64,000 bases of DNA from Craterostigma plantagineum. Taxonomy: Eukaryota > Streptophyta > Magnoliopsida > Lamiales > Linderniaceae. This document shows, piece by piece, positions 8,687 through 17,484 of the stretch (positions within the stretch are counted from its first letter, which is position 1; each line of letters opens with the position of its first letter). The position numbers and the translations under genes were made by a program. The notes under the pieces are model-generated. The model was not told the DNA's origin, ran no database searches, and worked only from the letters and a program-made list of their open reading frames with translations. The stretch is from contig JAPQWV010000644.1 in NCBI GenBank assembly GCA_027422505.1, positions 186,001-250,000 of the forward strand. Reading direction: 5' to 3'.

Positions 8687-9735
8687 TCATAGTTGGTGAG
8701 GAGGGCTGTTGGGTTGTTTCAGTGGTAGTTCGGGTGGATTTTTTTGTTTGTTTGGGTGTAGGTGGTTTTGTTCTGGTAGGTGTTTGGGTGGATCGAGGTT
8801 GTGGCTGCGGAGGAGGCTGAGGCCTGTCTCTCGTGTCTTCTCCCCCTCGGGACGATCCCCACCGTCAGGGTCGTCACGTGGATGTCTTGAAGACTGGGCC
8901 TCGCCGGGGTTAGGTGGATAGAAGGGAAGCTCCAAACGTCTGAGGACCTCCACTTCATACGCAGTCCGCTTTGGTGCAGTGCGGAGTCTGGCCAGTAGAA
9001 CGTCGATGAGTTCCGGGATTGGTACGTTCCACGGCCCTTCCTCAGAGTCAGGGGACGGCTCGGCTCGTGTGGGTATGGCTTCGGTGACGGGGCTTTGCCC
9101 TTGTCTCGAGAGGAGGTACCAATGGCGTTGTAGACCTGGTTCATGATGGTGTCCTCGAGATCTTTTGCGAACTCCGCGAGGGCGATCATTCAGCCTGGCC
9201 TCCGTCACGAATGTGGAAAGTAACCTGACGGAGTCACGTAGACGTTCAAGTCGTCACTACATCAGTAGAGGGTACTGATGTGCCGCCTGTTTGCACAGGA
9301 CTTGAAGAACCGAGGCCACTGAGGCTTATCGTTGTCATCAATGCTGAGACAAACTCAGATTGATGGCCCAAGGTCATAGCTGCAGGCATGGTGACTACGT
9401 TGGGGATTCCGCTCAGTTCCATACTAGACTCTAGTACGGAGACATCATGGAGCGTTCTGTCTAGATCACTAAGATCTAGAGGTGCAGAAACCAATGGTAG
9501 TGTCCTAGAAAGTGGAAAAATTATGGAAGGTGAGGGCACTAGACTCGTTGTGATCAAAGAAGGTACAGTCTGAGGCTGAGGACTGCTTAGAGCGAGGAAG
9601 GTAGAGGAGGAGCGAGAGAGAGGAGGAGGGAGACGGGGGAGAGGGGGGGGAGGGGCGCGGGGGGACCTCTGTGGGGCTCAACCACCTCCGAGCGAGGTGT
9701 GATGAATGACTGGCATCGGATATGTGAACAATCAT
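8687..9735 (-). pseudogene. Copia-1 additional ORF, Pro/Ser-rich middle part
   Basis: Three overlapping frames on the minus strand share this region, so one or more indels must be present. Recognisable pieces are IALAEFAKDLEDTIMNQVYN, VPIPELIDVLLARLRT, and a long Pro/Ser/Asn-rich linker near 8690-8870. A second Pro/Ser tract near 9590-9670 corresponds to the G-rich purine tract on the + strand. The block around 9246-9557 (PVQTGGTS, TLGHQS) has a clear counterpart in Copia-4 at 51400-51570 (HVQTGGRS, SLGHHS). The composition suggests a flexible hinge between folded ends. Confidence 0.55.
9594..9667 (+). repeat. G-rich purine tract within the additional ORF
   Basis: The + strand is almost all G and A with runs such as GAGGGGGGGG and GCGGGGGG. 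On the coding (minus) strand it encodes PPRPSPPSPPSP-like sequence. Several G-runs could form a quadruplex on the + strand. This is low-complexity coding DNA rather than an independent element. Confidence 0.7.
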
Positions 9736-10260
9736 CTGTTGGAGTTGATTGAGTGGTTGGGGAGGTATTTTCGCGATGGACCCGATGTCGCGACTTCTAC
9801 TCGGGGGAAGACAAAGTCATCCCCTGTACCTATCGGTTCGTCCCGGCTTGTTTGTGGACTAGTTGGCTGAGGAATGTGTTTTTGCTTTGTACGCCGTTCC
9901 TGTTGTCCTCCCCTGTCATCCCCTTTGGATTTGCGCTTTTGTTTTGGCTGTGGGATGAGGAGCTTCCTAGACATATATTTGGCTCTGGGGGTTGGCTTAT
10001 CCCTGGGTTAGGTTCAACTGGGTTGTGTGAGCCACGGGGACGTCGTCGAGGTTGTTGGCTTGCATATATTTGCGTAGCTCGGGCTCATTCGGATCGAGGA
10101 GGCGAAGTAAGTGGTCTGGGATGATCATGGCCTCCTGATCGATTTTGCTCTTCGTCGATTTGATTTTTATGAGCTTCGGAGATTGATAACCCCGTCTCTC
10201 GGTCGGCGTTCGATTTCGGGATGAAGATCCACGAAATGTTGTACGATGACAGGTAGCCAC
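9732..10260 (-). pseudogene. Copia-1 additional ORF, basic linker
   Basis: Frames 9732-9974 and 9997-10260 on the minus strand cover a lysine/arginine/glutamine-rich segment (KLLIPQPKQKRKSKG; TKSKIDQEAMIIPDHLL). The short piece that matches + strand GTCGCGACTTCTACTCGGG is also found near 51855 in Copia-4, so both elements carried this segment. Basic charge could mean nucleic-acid binding or nuclear import, but that is inference. Frame breaks separate it from both neighbours. Confidence 0.5.
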
Positions 10261-10930
10261 CGTAAGTAAGGGAGCACCGGCTTCGTTGATCCAAGACCTC
10301 GCCTTCGCAGTTGATCGAGGATGTCCGACCAGATGACTTGGGCGACATCATAATTTCTGTTGAAGACGATCCCATGGAAGATAAGCATGATGTTCCGGTT
10401 GCACTTGTCGGACCCGGAGTGCTTTGGCGAGAGGCACTTGTTGACAACGAGAAACAGAGTCCTCCAAGGTGCAGGGATGTCTTTGGCAGTGAACTCAGGT
10501 AAGTGTATGGTGTTTTGGGCGTTAGGTTTGTGGCCCATGAATAGGAAGTCCCTGATTAGGTCGTCGTTGGAGGGATGGGGATCATATAGGAGTGAATGAG
10601 GTAGGTTTAGTATGGAACGGAGAATGGATGGAGTAAGGACAACTATGGTGTTGTCGATTTTGGCGGAAAGGGTGGTTATTTTTGGTTATTGGTTGGTTTT
10701 TGAAGGGTGGACCAGAATTGTTGCACATATACTTCAGGGACGACCTCGGTGATGTTTAGGGCGGTTTTTAGAGGGTGGTTTTCGAGGATTTTAATAATGA
10801 TAGGATCTGGGCACGAGGTATTGGCAAAGTCGAGTTGGAAGTTATTTGGTGGCCCCTGTGCCCAGTCCTTCGTAGCGAAAACTTCATCGATTAGACGTAC
10901 CATTTTAGTATACCTGCGAGATAAGCACAA
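10167..10930 (-). pseudogene. Copia-1 additional ORF, N-terminal domain
   Basis: Two frames, 10676-10930 and 10167-10538, hold the folded N-terminal part. The first contains FATKDWAQGPPNNFQLDF and VPEVYVQQFWSTL. The second contains ITAPWRTLF-like sequence (IPAPWRTLFLVVNKCLSPK), then VIWSDILDQLRRRG and LPYLRWLPVIVQHFV. The pattern W-x-x-L-x-x-x-x-x-x-C-L-S-x-K followed 40-60 residues later by a P-[YF]-[LM]-R-[FW] helix is, from memory, a recurrent feature of asterid retrotransposon-linked ORFs. Role unknown. The start at 10930 is only the first ATG in the open frame. Confidence 0.6.
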
Positions 10931-11029
10931 TGGATTAGTGGAAATCGACCATTTTGACTTAGAGACTATGCAAAATTATTTAATACGTTGTTAAGCATGT
11001 TAGGACTTAGAGAAATTTTGCAAAAATTA

Positions 11030-12280
11030 TGTCTAAATTTCGTCGATAGAAACAAAGTGAAATTGAAGTAAGCAGTCGGCGAAACGAAGTGTAGTAAGTT
11101 ATCGTGTAAGGTAGTTTCGATCAAAGTTCAAATTTCAATTCAATTTTAATTGGTTTTGAGTTTCGGGCGACAATGTGCATCGTGCAATTTAAATCATAAG
11201 TTCAATTTAGAGTGTGGTTTCGATCGAAAGTCATGTTCAATTTAGGTTATTTCGGCGAAAGTGAAATTAAATTCAGTTTCGATCGAAAATCAGATTTAAT
11301 TTAAACAAGTTTCGGTCGAAAGTCAAAATCAAATTGGGAAAAATCAGTTTCGCCGAAAGTCGTGAAATTGTATCTGGAAATGGGTTTCGGGCGAAACTGG
11401 AATTCGATCGATCAATTTTGATTTGGCTACAGTGTCGATCGAAAGTCAGTCAGTTTCGGCCAAAAGTTAAATTCAATAATTGAAATTATTTTAAAATTGG
11501 GAAAATGCAGTTTCGATCGAAAGTCATAAAACGCTCAAATCGTTCGATTGAAAAATCATAGAGGTAAAAGTTAACAGGATCTATCCATTAGAAAGTGAAA
11601 TTGAATCTGGGTTTTAGGGTCCGGCGATGTTAGAACTAAAAGGAAACTCGATCGAGGCTCGAGTCGCACGAACCCACGTAAACCTAGTTTGCGTGATCGA
11701 TCTACAAAAACGAGAATAATGTTAGTGAAAATCTACAGATAATCCGTTTATCCTTACCAAATGTGATGTTTTTGCTGCGGAAAGCGTGAAAAAAAGTGAA
11801 TTTGAGTGAGAGTATGATGCAATTTGCAGACGCTGACTGAGAGGGTTTTGAAAGTGAATTTTGAAATTCGATGAAGATGAACAGTGTTTCGGGCGAAACG
11901 CTATATGTATAAGTTGAGTTCCGATCGAATCTGATTTTGGTCGAAACTCAGTTTCGCCGAGAATAAATAGAAAGAATTAATTTGGAGATTGATTTCGGTT
12001 TCGATCGAAAGGAGTTTCGAGCGAAAGTCAGTTTCGCCGAGAAAATTATAAAAGGAATTAAACGTACTTCGCGATTTATCAAATCAATTTGAAAGATTTA
12101 GGCAAAATTTTCAATTTTAATTGAACAGTTTCGATCGGAACGTACTCCGTGCGATTATCAAATCAATTTAAGGAAGTTTCGGGCGATACGTAGTTTCGCC
12201 GAGAAAATGTGAAAATTAATTTAAAATTGAGTTTCGATCGAAATTGAATTTCGCTGAGAAGATATTGGTTAACGTTAGAG
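11030..12280 (-). repeat. array of TTTCG-n-CGAAA modules, Copia-1 3' non-coding
   Basis: About twenty short modules are scattered over 1.25 kb: TTTCGATCGAAA (for example near 11219, 11277, 11512, 11999, 12233), TTTCGGGCGAAA (11384, 11887), TTTCGCCGAAA (11346), TTTCGGTCGAAA (11308), TTTCGAGCGAAA (12013) and half-modules TTTCGCCGAG. All have two CpGs flanked by T and A runs. They are not tandem, no reading frame explains them, and spacing is irregular. Similar modules occur in the leader of the same element and in the chromovirus LTRs. Confidence 0.8.
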
Positions 12281-12284
12281 AAAT

Positions 12285-12360
12285 TACTCCCCCTCAATTT
12301 GCGCAAAGTGTTCAATGACTCCCCCTAGATTAGTGCAGAATTTTCAAAGACTCCCCCTAG
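12285..12360 (-). promoter_or_regulatory. three internal polypurine-like tracts
   Basis: CTCCCCCT occurs three times at about 32-base spacing (12287, 12319, 12351), reading AGGGGGAG on the element strand, shortly downstream of the RNase H stop. This is what a copia 3' polypurine tract looks like, but here it sits almost 5 kb before the 3' LTR, with the additional ORF in between. Confidence 0.6.
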
Positions 12361-12584
12361 ATAGGACCGTAGAATTTTCACATTTAAACGAAAACATATA
12401 GAGAAAAATTAAGTGACCTATTTACACAATATCAGGTGCACGTAGGGACAATCGATCATGTCTTGTGGTTCAACATGCCTAACCTAGATACCAAAAATTG
12501 GAATCGCTTTTCATCCAATGCTCTAGTAAATAAGTCGGCAAGTTGAAGATCTGTGTAAACAAAATGCATTTCGATTGTACCTTG

Positions 12585-13109
12585 TTATACATGTTCCTTG
12601 ATAAAGTAATATCTAATGTCTATATGTTTTGTGCGTGAATGATGCACTGGATTACTTGTTATAGCTATAGCACTTTTAGAGTCACTAAAAATTGGAATAT
12701 GATTTAACGTTATGCCAAAGTCTCGCAACTGGGTTCTCATCCATAAAATTTGTGAACAGCAACTCGCAGCAGCGACATATTCTGCCTCTGCTGTCGAAGT
12801 TGAGACACAATTTTGCTTTCGAGACGACCAACTTACGAGTTTACCCCCGAGAAATTGAGCGGCTCCAGAAGTGCTCTTTCTGTCCAGCTTGCATCCCGCG
12901 TAATCAGCATCGGAGTATCCGACGAGTTCGAAGCTTGACTCCGTCGGGTACCACGGACCTAGATTTGGTGTTTCCTTGAGGTATTTGAAAATCCTCTTGA
13001 CAGCGAGCATGTGAGACTCCTTCGGATCAGCTTGAAATCTAGCACAGAGACATGTGGCGAACATGATGTCAGGCCGACTGGACGTAAGATAGAGCAGGGA
13101 TCCTATCAT
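12585..13109 (-). CDS. Copia-1 RNase H domain
   Basis: The 174-codon frame carries the copia RNase H core: [19 protein letters not shown], then GYSDADYAG (catalytic Asp), STAEAEYVAA (Glu), FSDSKSAI (Asp) and HSRTKHIDIRYYFI. It removes RNA from the RNA/DNA hybrid during reverse transcription. The stop after KEHV marks the end of pol. The upstream junction with the RT frame at 13106 is a frame change of one or two bases, within the highly conserved Y-R-x-x-I-G-S-L-L-Y-L region. The domain itself has no internal stop. Confidence 0.9.
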   Translation of the reverse strand: MIGSLLYLTSSRPDIMFATCLCARFQADPKESHMLAVKRIFKYLKETPNLGPWYPTESSFELVGYSDADYAGCKLDRKSTSGAAQFLGGKLVSWSSRKQNCVSTSTAEAEYVAAASCCSQILWMRTQLRDFGITLNHIPIFSDSKSAIAITSNPVHHSRTKHIDIRYYFIKEHV

Positions 13110-13417
13110 GCCACGATAAATCGTCGGTTAACAGATTTTCTTGAGGAATCTGCATCAAGTTTGCATGAGGTAGCCATGGGGGTGGAGGCAGCATTGGAGT
13201 TGTCCAAGTTGTATTTCTTGAGTATGTCGTGAATGTACTTGGATTGGCTGATGAAGATTCCATCGTGAAGCTGCTTAACTTGAAGACCTAAGAAGAAGCT
13301 TAGTTCGCCCATCAGGCTCATTTCAAATTTCGGCTTCATTAGATCCCCAAAGTTCTTGCACATTCTTGAGTCCGTTGACCCGAATATGATGTCGTCGACG
13401 TAAATCTGCACTAACAT
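13106..13417 (-). CDS. Copia-1 reverse transcriptase, C-terminal half
   Basis: It begins [13 protein letters not shown], which holds the YVDD catalytic Asp pair, and continues [19 protein letters not shown], then [14 protein letters not shown] and the thumb [12 protein letters not shown]. It is the palm and thumb of the copia RT. A frameshift near 13411-13480 separates it from the fingers, and another at 13106 from RNase H. Confidence 0.9.
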   Translation of the reverse strand: MLVQIYVDDIIFGSTDSRMCKNFGDLMKPKFEMSLMGELSFFLGLQVKQLHDGIFISQSKYIHDILKKYNLDNSNAASTPMATSCKLDADSSRKSVNRRFIVA

Positions 13418-14598
13418 GATGTCTGAGCCGTCCTTCTTGATAAAGAGAGTTGTATCAATCTTCCCTTTTGTGAATCCAGAGGAAATGAGAAAACCGAGAG
13501 GACCTCGTACCAGGCTCTGGGAGCTTGTTTAAGTCCATAGAGAGCTTTATCAAGTTTGTAGACGTGTTCTGGAAGTTGTTCGTTTACAAAACCTTCAGGC
13601 TGAGATACAAAAACTTCTTCTTTTAGTATTCCGTTAAGGAATGCAGTTTTGACATCCATCTGGTAGACTGTGAAGTTCTTGTGTGCAGCGAAAGCTAAGA
13701 AAATCCTGATGGCTTCAATTCTTGCGACTGGGGCATATGTCTCATCATAGTCGATTCCTTCTTGTTGATTGTAACCTTTTGCCACCAGCCTTGCTTTATT
13801 CCTGATTACAACTCCTTGCTCGTCCTTTTTGTTCTTAAACACCCATTTAGTTCCTATGATAGTTTTCCCAGCTGGTCTAGGTACTAGGTTCCAGACTTTC
13901 AACCTCTCAAACTGATTGATTTCCTCCTGCATTGCGATTATCCAGTCTGGATCGGCTAGTGCTTCAGCTACTCTGCTGGGCTCCTTTTGACTTTGGAAGC
14001 AGGAATAGAGGCTTTCATTTATCGTTGATGCTCGAGTTGTTACACCAGTTGAGGGGTCCCCAATTATTTGTGAGTTTGGGTGTGCTCGGGTCCACTTTCT
14101 TGTACTAGGTTGTGATGTTCCAGCTGCATTTGTGTCGTGTAACGCTTCTTCACTCTCTTCAGCCTGATGTTCTGTTTCTGCTCCATGTTGTGGTATTACC
14201 GACTCTCCTGAAGAAATTTCAATTGTTGAATCAGAGTGCTGTGGTGTTTCAGCAGCTGAACTAGAGATGATCTCTGTATCGGTTGGGAGTTCACTACTGT
14301 CATCAAGGTGAAGATCTTCCATCGTAGGAATGGGATTGTCATTGTTAGTCTCTGTAGGATTATTATTTCCTGGTGCTGCAGAATTTGTTGGAGCAGTGGG
14401 TGGTGACGGTTTAGAGAAGAGATCCTCGAATAAGAGATCGAGTTCCATGTCACTCAATGTATTTGATTTTGATGTTTCACCCACAGATGAGCTGCTTGGT
14501 TGATCCTTTGTCAACTCTCGTAGAAGTCCTGGTTCTGGACTGATTTGTACAGAAACTACTCGGTCTACTTCGTGAAACGTTACATTAATGCTTTCCAT
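13411..14598 (-). CDS. Copia-1 integrase tail, linker and RT fingers/palm
   Basis: In 395 codons the frame runs from the acidic, Ser/Thr-rich linker after integrase ([15 protein letters not shown]...) through [14 protein letters not shown] and [18 protein letters not shown] into the RVT_2 domain: [47 protein letters not shown] (first catalytic Asp) and [19 protein letters not shown]. The last 30 residues are out of frame with the true RT. Well conserved apart from that single break. Confidence 0.9.
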   Translation of the reverse strand: MESINVTFHEVDRVVSVQISPEPGLLRELTKDQPSSSSVGETSKSNTLSDMELDLLFEDLFSKPSPPTAPTNSAAPGNNNPTETNNDNPIPTMEDLHLDDSSELPTDTEIISSSAAETPQHSDSTIEISSGESVIPQHGAETEHQAEESEEALHDTNAAGTSQPSTRKWTRAHPNSQIIGDPSTGVTTRASTINESLYSCFQSQKEPSRVAEALADPDWIIAMQEEINQFERLKVWNLVPRPAGKTIIGTKWVFKNKKDEQGVVIRNKARLVAKGYNQQEGIDYDETYAPVARIEAIRIFLAFAAHKNFTVYQMDVKTAFLNGILKEEVFVSQPEGFVNEQLPEHVYKLDKALYGLKQAPRAWYEVLSVFSFPLDSQKGRLIQLSLSRRTAQTSC

Positions 14599-14649
14599 AA
14601 CAGATCTTTTCTCCTTGAGGTATACTCGATAGGCTTTTGATGTGGTCGA

Positions 14650-14859
14650 CTATCCCACTAGTATTCCTTCAAATGCCTTTGGGTCGAGTTTCCCTCTATC
14701 TTCAAGATCGTTTGCTACGTAGCACTTGCATCCAAAGACTCTCGGGAAAGATACGTCCGGCACTCTGCGATTTATCAACTCATAGGGAGTCCTATTGACC
14801 TCTTGTGAAGGGACCCACGATTTTGTGTGAAGCAGGCTGTATTCATTGCTTCGGCCCAT
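14650..14859 (-). CDS. Copia-1 integrase C-terminal piece
   Basis: The frame carries RTPYELINRRVPDVSF, then FGCKCYVAND and KLDPKAFEGILVG, the standard block after the copia integrase core. A stop follows where G-Y-S would continue (the + strand at 14640-14652 shows the break). It belongs to the same integrase as 14775-15230; the two overlap because of a frameshift at about 14800-14860. Confidence 0.8.
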   Translation of the reverse strand: MGRSNEYSLLHTKSWVPSQEVNRTPYELINRRVPDVSFPRVFGCKCYVANDLEDRGKLDPKAFEGILVG

Positions 14860-15230
14860 AAAAAGTGAGGAAGTCCAGAGTGAATGAGGAGTGTACGAGT
14901 TGCTTCAACTAAGGTTCTGTTCTTGCGCTCAACTACCCCGTGTCGTTGAGGTGTTTTTGCTGCTGCGAACTGTTGGGTGATTCCAAGTGATGCATAGAAG
15001 TTACTAAATTTTCTGTTCTTGAATTCTGTCCCATTGTCAGTTCTGATGATTTGTACACTTGGTTGGTAGAGATTTTGAGCAGTTTTGATAAACTCAATGA
15101 TTAGACCTGGCGTTTCGTCCTTGGTTCTCAGAAATTTGGTCCATGTGTAGCGGGAGAAATCATCCACAATAACCAACACATATTTTCGCCCATTAATGGT
15201 CTGAGTGCGCATGGGTCCACACAGATCCAT
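14775..15230 (-). CDS. Copia-1 integrase catalytic core
   Basis: The core begins with MDLCGPMRTQTINGRKYVLV (first Asp), followed by FSRYTWTKFLRTKDE, IIRTDNGTEFKN (second Asp), AAAKTPQRHGVVERKNRTL (catalytic Glu) and LWAEAMNTACF. All three acidic residues of the D,D-35-E triad are present. Integrase joins the cDNA ends to the host chromosome. In the usual family sequence TPQQNGVVERKNRTL the Q-N pair is replaced here by R-H. Confidence 0.9.
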   Translation of the reverse strand: MDLCGPMRTQTINGRKYVLVIVDDFSRYTWTKFLRTKDETPGLIIEFIKTAQNLYQPSVQIIRTDNGTEFKNRKFSNFYASLGITQQFAAAKTPQRHGVVERKNRTLVEATRTLLIHSGLPHFLWAEAMNTACFTQNRGSLHKRSIGLPMS

Positions 15231-15577
15231 ATGAATGAGCTCGAGAGGTTTGGATGTGAGGCTATGTGTTCGGTCCGGTGAGATGCCTTCCTGATCTTTC
15301 CCATTTCACACGCCGAGCAAAGATGCTCTTTGTGATATCTGAACGAGGGAAGTCCTTTGACCAAGTTTTCTGATCGCAGTTTGTTAAGGTCTTTGAAGTT
15401 GAGATGGGAAAGTCGCTGATGCCAGAGATCGTTCTGATGTAGAGAGGCTCGAGAGATAAGGCATGTCGGTCGGACAGTCTTGAGGTCAATGGAGTACAGA
15501 TTCGTCTTCCTGTGGCCAGTGAGTAGCTCTCTTCCATTGTTATCAGTGACACTACATTTGTTGGTCTCGAAGTTCAC
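15128..15577 (-). CDS. Copia-1 pre-integrase zinc-binding domain
   Basis: This frame shows TNLYSIDLKTVRPTCLISRA, LWHQRLSHLNFKDLNKL and HLCSACEMGKIRKASH: the H-x4-H...C-x2-C zinc-binding (gag_pre-integrs) arrangement. The C-terminal part after about residue 115 is in a wrong frame relative to the integrase core, so an indel lies near 15240-15260. It helps integrase bind LTR ends. Confidence 0.85.
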   Translation of the reverse strand: MNFETNKCSVTDNNGRELLTGHRKTNLYSIDLKTVRPTCLISRASLHQNDLWHQRLSHLNFKDLNKLRSENLVKGLPSFRYHKEHLCSACEMGKIRKASHRTEHIASHPNLSSSFIWICVDPCALRPLMGENMCWLLWMISPATHGPNF

Positions 15578-15619
15578 CTTGTAGCCTTTGTCACAGAAAC
15601 GTGCTATGCTGAATAAATA

Positions 15620-15826
15620 TTAGCTTAGTCCTTCGACGTAGGACACTCCTTTGATAGTTAGCCTGTCATGGATGAGATCACCCATTCCTATCATGGATGC
15701 AGATTGACCGTTTCCGAAGTAGACCTTCCCGAGAAATCCTTCAGAGAAGCTGCTCAACAGCTCTTTGTTTCCAGTCATGTATGAGGAGCAACCTGAATCT
15801 AAGTACCACACATGACGGACCTGCAA
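15620..15826 (-). CDS. Copia-1 protease
   Basis: The frame includes VRHVWYLDSGCSSYMTG with the catalytic D-S-G, then VYFGNGQSASMIGMGDL and LTIKGVSYVEGLS, where a TAA replaces the expected continuation; one missing base would explain it. The domain is the copia-type aspartic protease that processes Gag-Pol. Confidence 0.85.
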   Translation of the reverse strand: MQVRHVWYLDSGCSSYMTGNKELLSSFSEGFLGKVYFGNGQSASMIGMGDLIHDRLTIKGVSYVEGLS

Positions 15827-15832
15827 AATGAA

Positions 15833-16924
15833 TCAAGTAAGTTTTGGCACCCATTTATAGATGGGTCCCCTTTTAATAGCAGGTGTAGATGCTTTCTTGT
15901 TCATTGCTAGATTTAATTCTTTGCTAGGTTGTTGGGTAGCTGGTTTACGAATCCAAGCGTGATGATTTCCTATAGGATGCAGTTGAGATTTCGGAATCCA
16001 AATATGTTTTTGACTTAATTTCTTGTTCGGCTTGGTCTTGGAGGTGGTGCGTTTCTTTACTTTAGATTTAATAGTATGATTTGACGGCGTGGGAGATATG
16101 CCCTTAGAATGAGTGCTATGTGATGTGGAACTGCTTTTGCTGAAATGACTGTCACGAGGATGGGAAAGTACATCATTGTTTACATGACAGAATTTTGATT
16201 TTAGGGAGTGGAATAACGAAACACGTTCTGCGACATTACAAGAAGTCACTTTTGGAAATGCAAAAGATTTTGAAACATGAGAAGAAAGGTTGGAGGCTGG
16301 TCTCTTTTTCTTATCAGGGACTGTTGTCTTCTTCGCTGAGCCAGATCGAACCTTCTTCGCTTCCTTCGATCTCACGCCTTTGTCTGTGGGTACATGTGAT
16401 ACAAAATTTGTGTGAGATAAAGGAATTTTTAATGTAGTTTGCTTGCATTTATATGTAGAGGAGTCTGGAACAGGACGGGAGGTGGAAGGTTTGCAAGCGT
16501 CAGGAAAATTTTCAAGAGTATAAATTTTGCTCAACAAAATAGTTCTTTCTTCTTCGTGGGCTTTCTTTTCCGATTCTAGAGCGACTGTCAAAGCACCTAT
16601 TTTGCGTATAATTTCTGGAATATAGATACATGAATAATTAGGTTTAGCTTGTTCGTCAGTGCCTTCTTGAATTTCGGGTCCAAATGGTGACATGTAGTCA
16701 TCAGAGAGTGGTATCTCTCTAGTTTTATAACTATTATTGAGTACTATGTAGTCACACTCAATTTGGGCCCATTCTTTATTTCTCCGTTTCTGTTCGTCAG
16801 TTTCAGACACCTCGCTTGATTCAATGAACGGCCTTAGTTGTTCAAGGCTCAACCCAAAGCGTTTAATGTTGTACAGAGAAAGTACTTTATCTGCTTCAGG
16901 GTTAGTGGTGTATTCAAATCCCAA
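15833..16924 (-). CDS. Copia-1 gag-pol linker region
   Basis: These 363 codons lie between Gag and protease. The start region (GFEYTTNPEADKVLSLY) and a helix near residues 105-135 are followed by a long, basic, Ser/Thr/Lys-rich tail ending IKRGPIYKWVPKLT just before the protease. Such a long basic linker with KxxWxPK motifs is typical of SIRE-like copia elements. No enzyme motif. A stop at 17026 and an indel near 16925 separate it from gag; both may be recent or artefactual. Confidence 0.7.
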   Translation of the reverse strand: MGFEYTTNPEADKVLSLYNIKRFGLSLEQLRPFIESSEVSETDEQKRRNKEWAQIECDYIVLNNSYKTREIPLSDDYMSPFGPEIQEGTDEQAKPNYSCIYIPEIIRKIGALTVALESEKKAHEEERTILLSKIYTLENFPDACKPSTSRPVPDSSTYKCKQTTLKIPLSHTNFVSHVPTDKGVRSKEAKKVRSGSAKKTTVPDKKKRPASNLSSHVSKSFAFPKVTSCNVAERVSLFHSLKSKFCHVNNDVLSHPRDSHFSKSSSTSHSTHSKGISPTPSNHTIKSKVKKRTTSKTKPNKKLSQKHIWIPKSQLHPIGNHHAWIRKPATQQPSKELNLAMNKKASTPAIKRGPIYKWVPKLT

Positions 16925-17025
16925 TCCTACGCGGGATCATAGAATTCAACATCTTTGGGTTGGCTAAGAAACATGGTTCGTTCACTTTGACCTCTTTTGG
17001 TGTTGATGTCCTCTAATTCCTTGAC

Positions 17026-17484
17026 TTACTTGTATAGACGTACACGTTCATTGGTGACTAGTTCGTATTGAGACAATACATTTTCACGTTCTTCCTCGCT
17101 ATCTTTCAAGCTTCTATGCATATCGCTAATTTGTTTTTCCTTGCTTTCTATAAGATTTTCTAAAGTCTTTGCTTTAGTTTCAGACAAGTTCAAGGATTCA
17201 TTAAGAATAGCTATCTCTTCTTGTTGTTTGTTTAACAAGGCATAATTTTTGTCAAAATTGCTTTGGAGTTCTGAGTAATTTTTACGTTGCATGGAGAGTT
17301 CGGCTATCCTACGTTCAAGTTTAACGAAATCATTTAGGGATGAAGTGTATACCTCCAGGTCTGATGAAAAGACATCCGTCATATCTGATCCGATGGCTGG
17401 CTCATCCTCGTCGGAGTCATCCTCAATGCTTTTCACCATGAAGGCCATTTCTTCTTCCTCCTCGTCAGATGTGTCTCCAGCCAT
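17026..17484 (-). CDS. Copia-1 Gag C-terminal acidic and coiled-coil part
   Basis: An acidic start (DTSDEEEEEMAFMV, IEDDSDEDEP) is followed by about 100 residues with heptad spacing (ERRIAELSMQRKNYSELQ; LENLIESKEKQISDMHRSL), a clear coiled coil. It follows the zinc knuckle of Gag after a one-base frameshift near 17483. It ends at TAA after RLYK, where other family members read through. Confidence 0.75.
   Translation of the reverse strand: MAGDTSDEEEEEMAFMVKSIEDDSDEDEPAIGSDMTDVFSSDLEVYTSSLNDFVKLERRIAELSMQRKNYSELQSNFDKNYALLNKQQEEIAILNESLNLSETKAKTLENLIESKEKQISDMHRSLKDSEEERENVLSQYELVTNERVRLYK

Noticed and set aside
15833..16924. Copia-1 linker ORF as an independent host gene
   Set aside because: Position, orientation and the KWVPKL ending directly before the protease show that it is the gag-pol linker.
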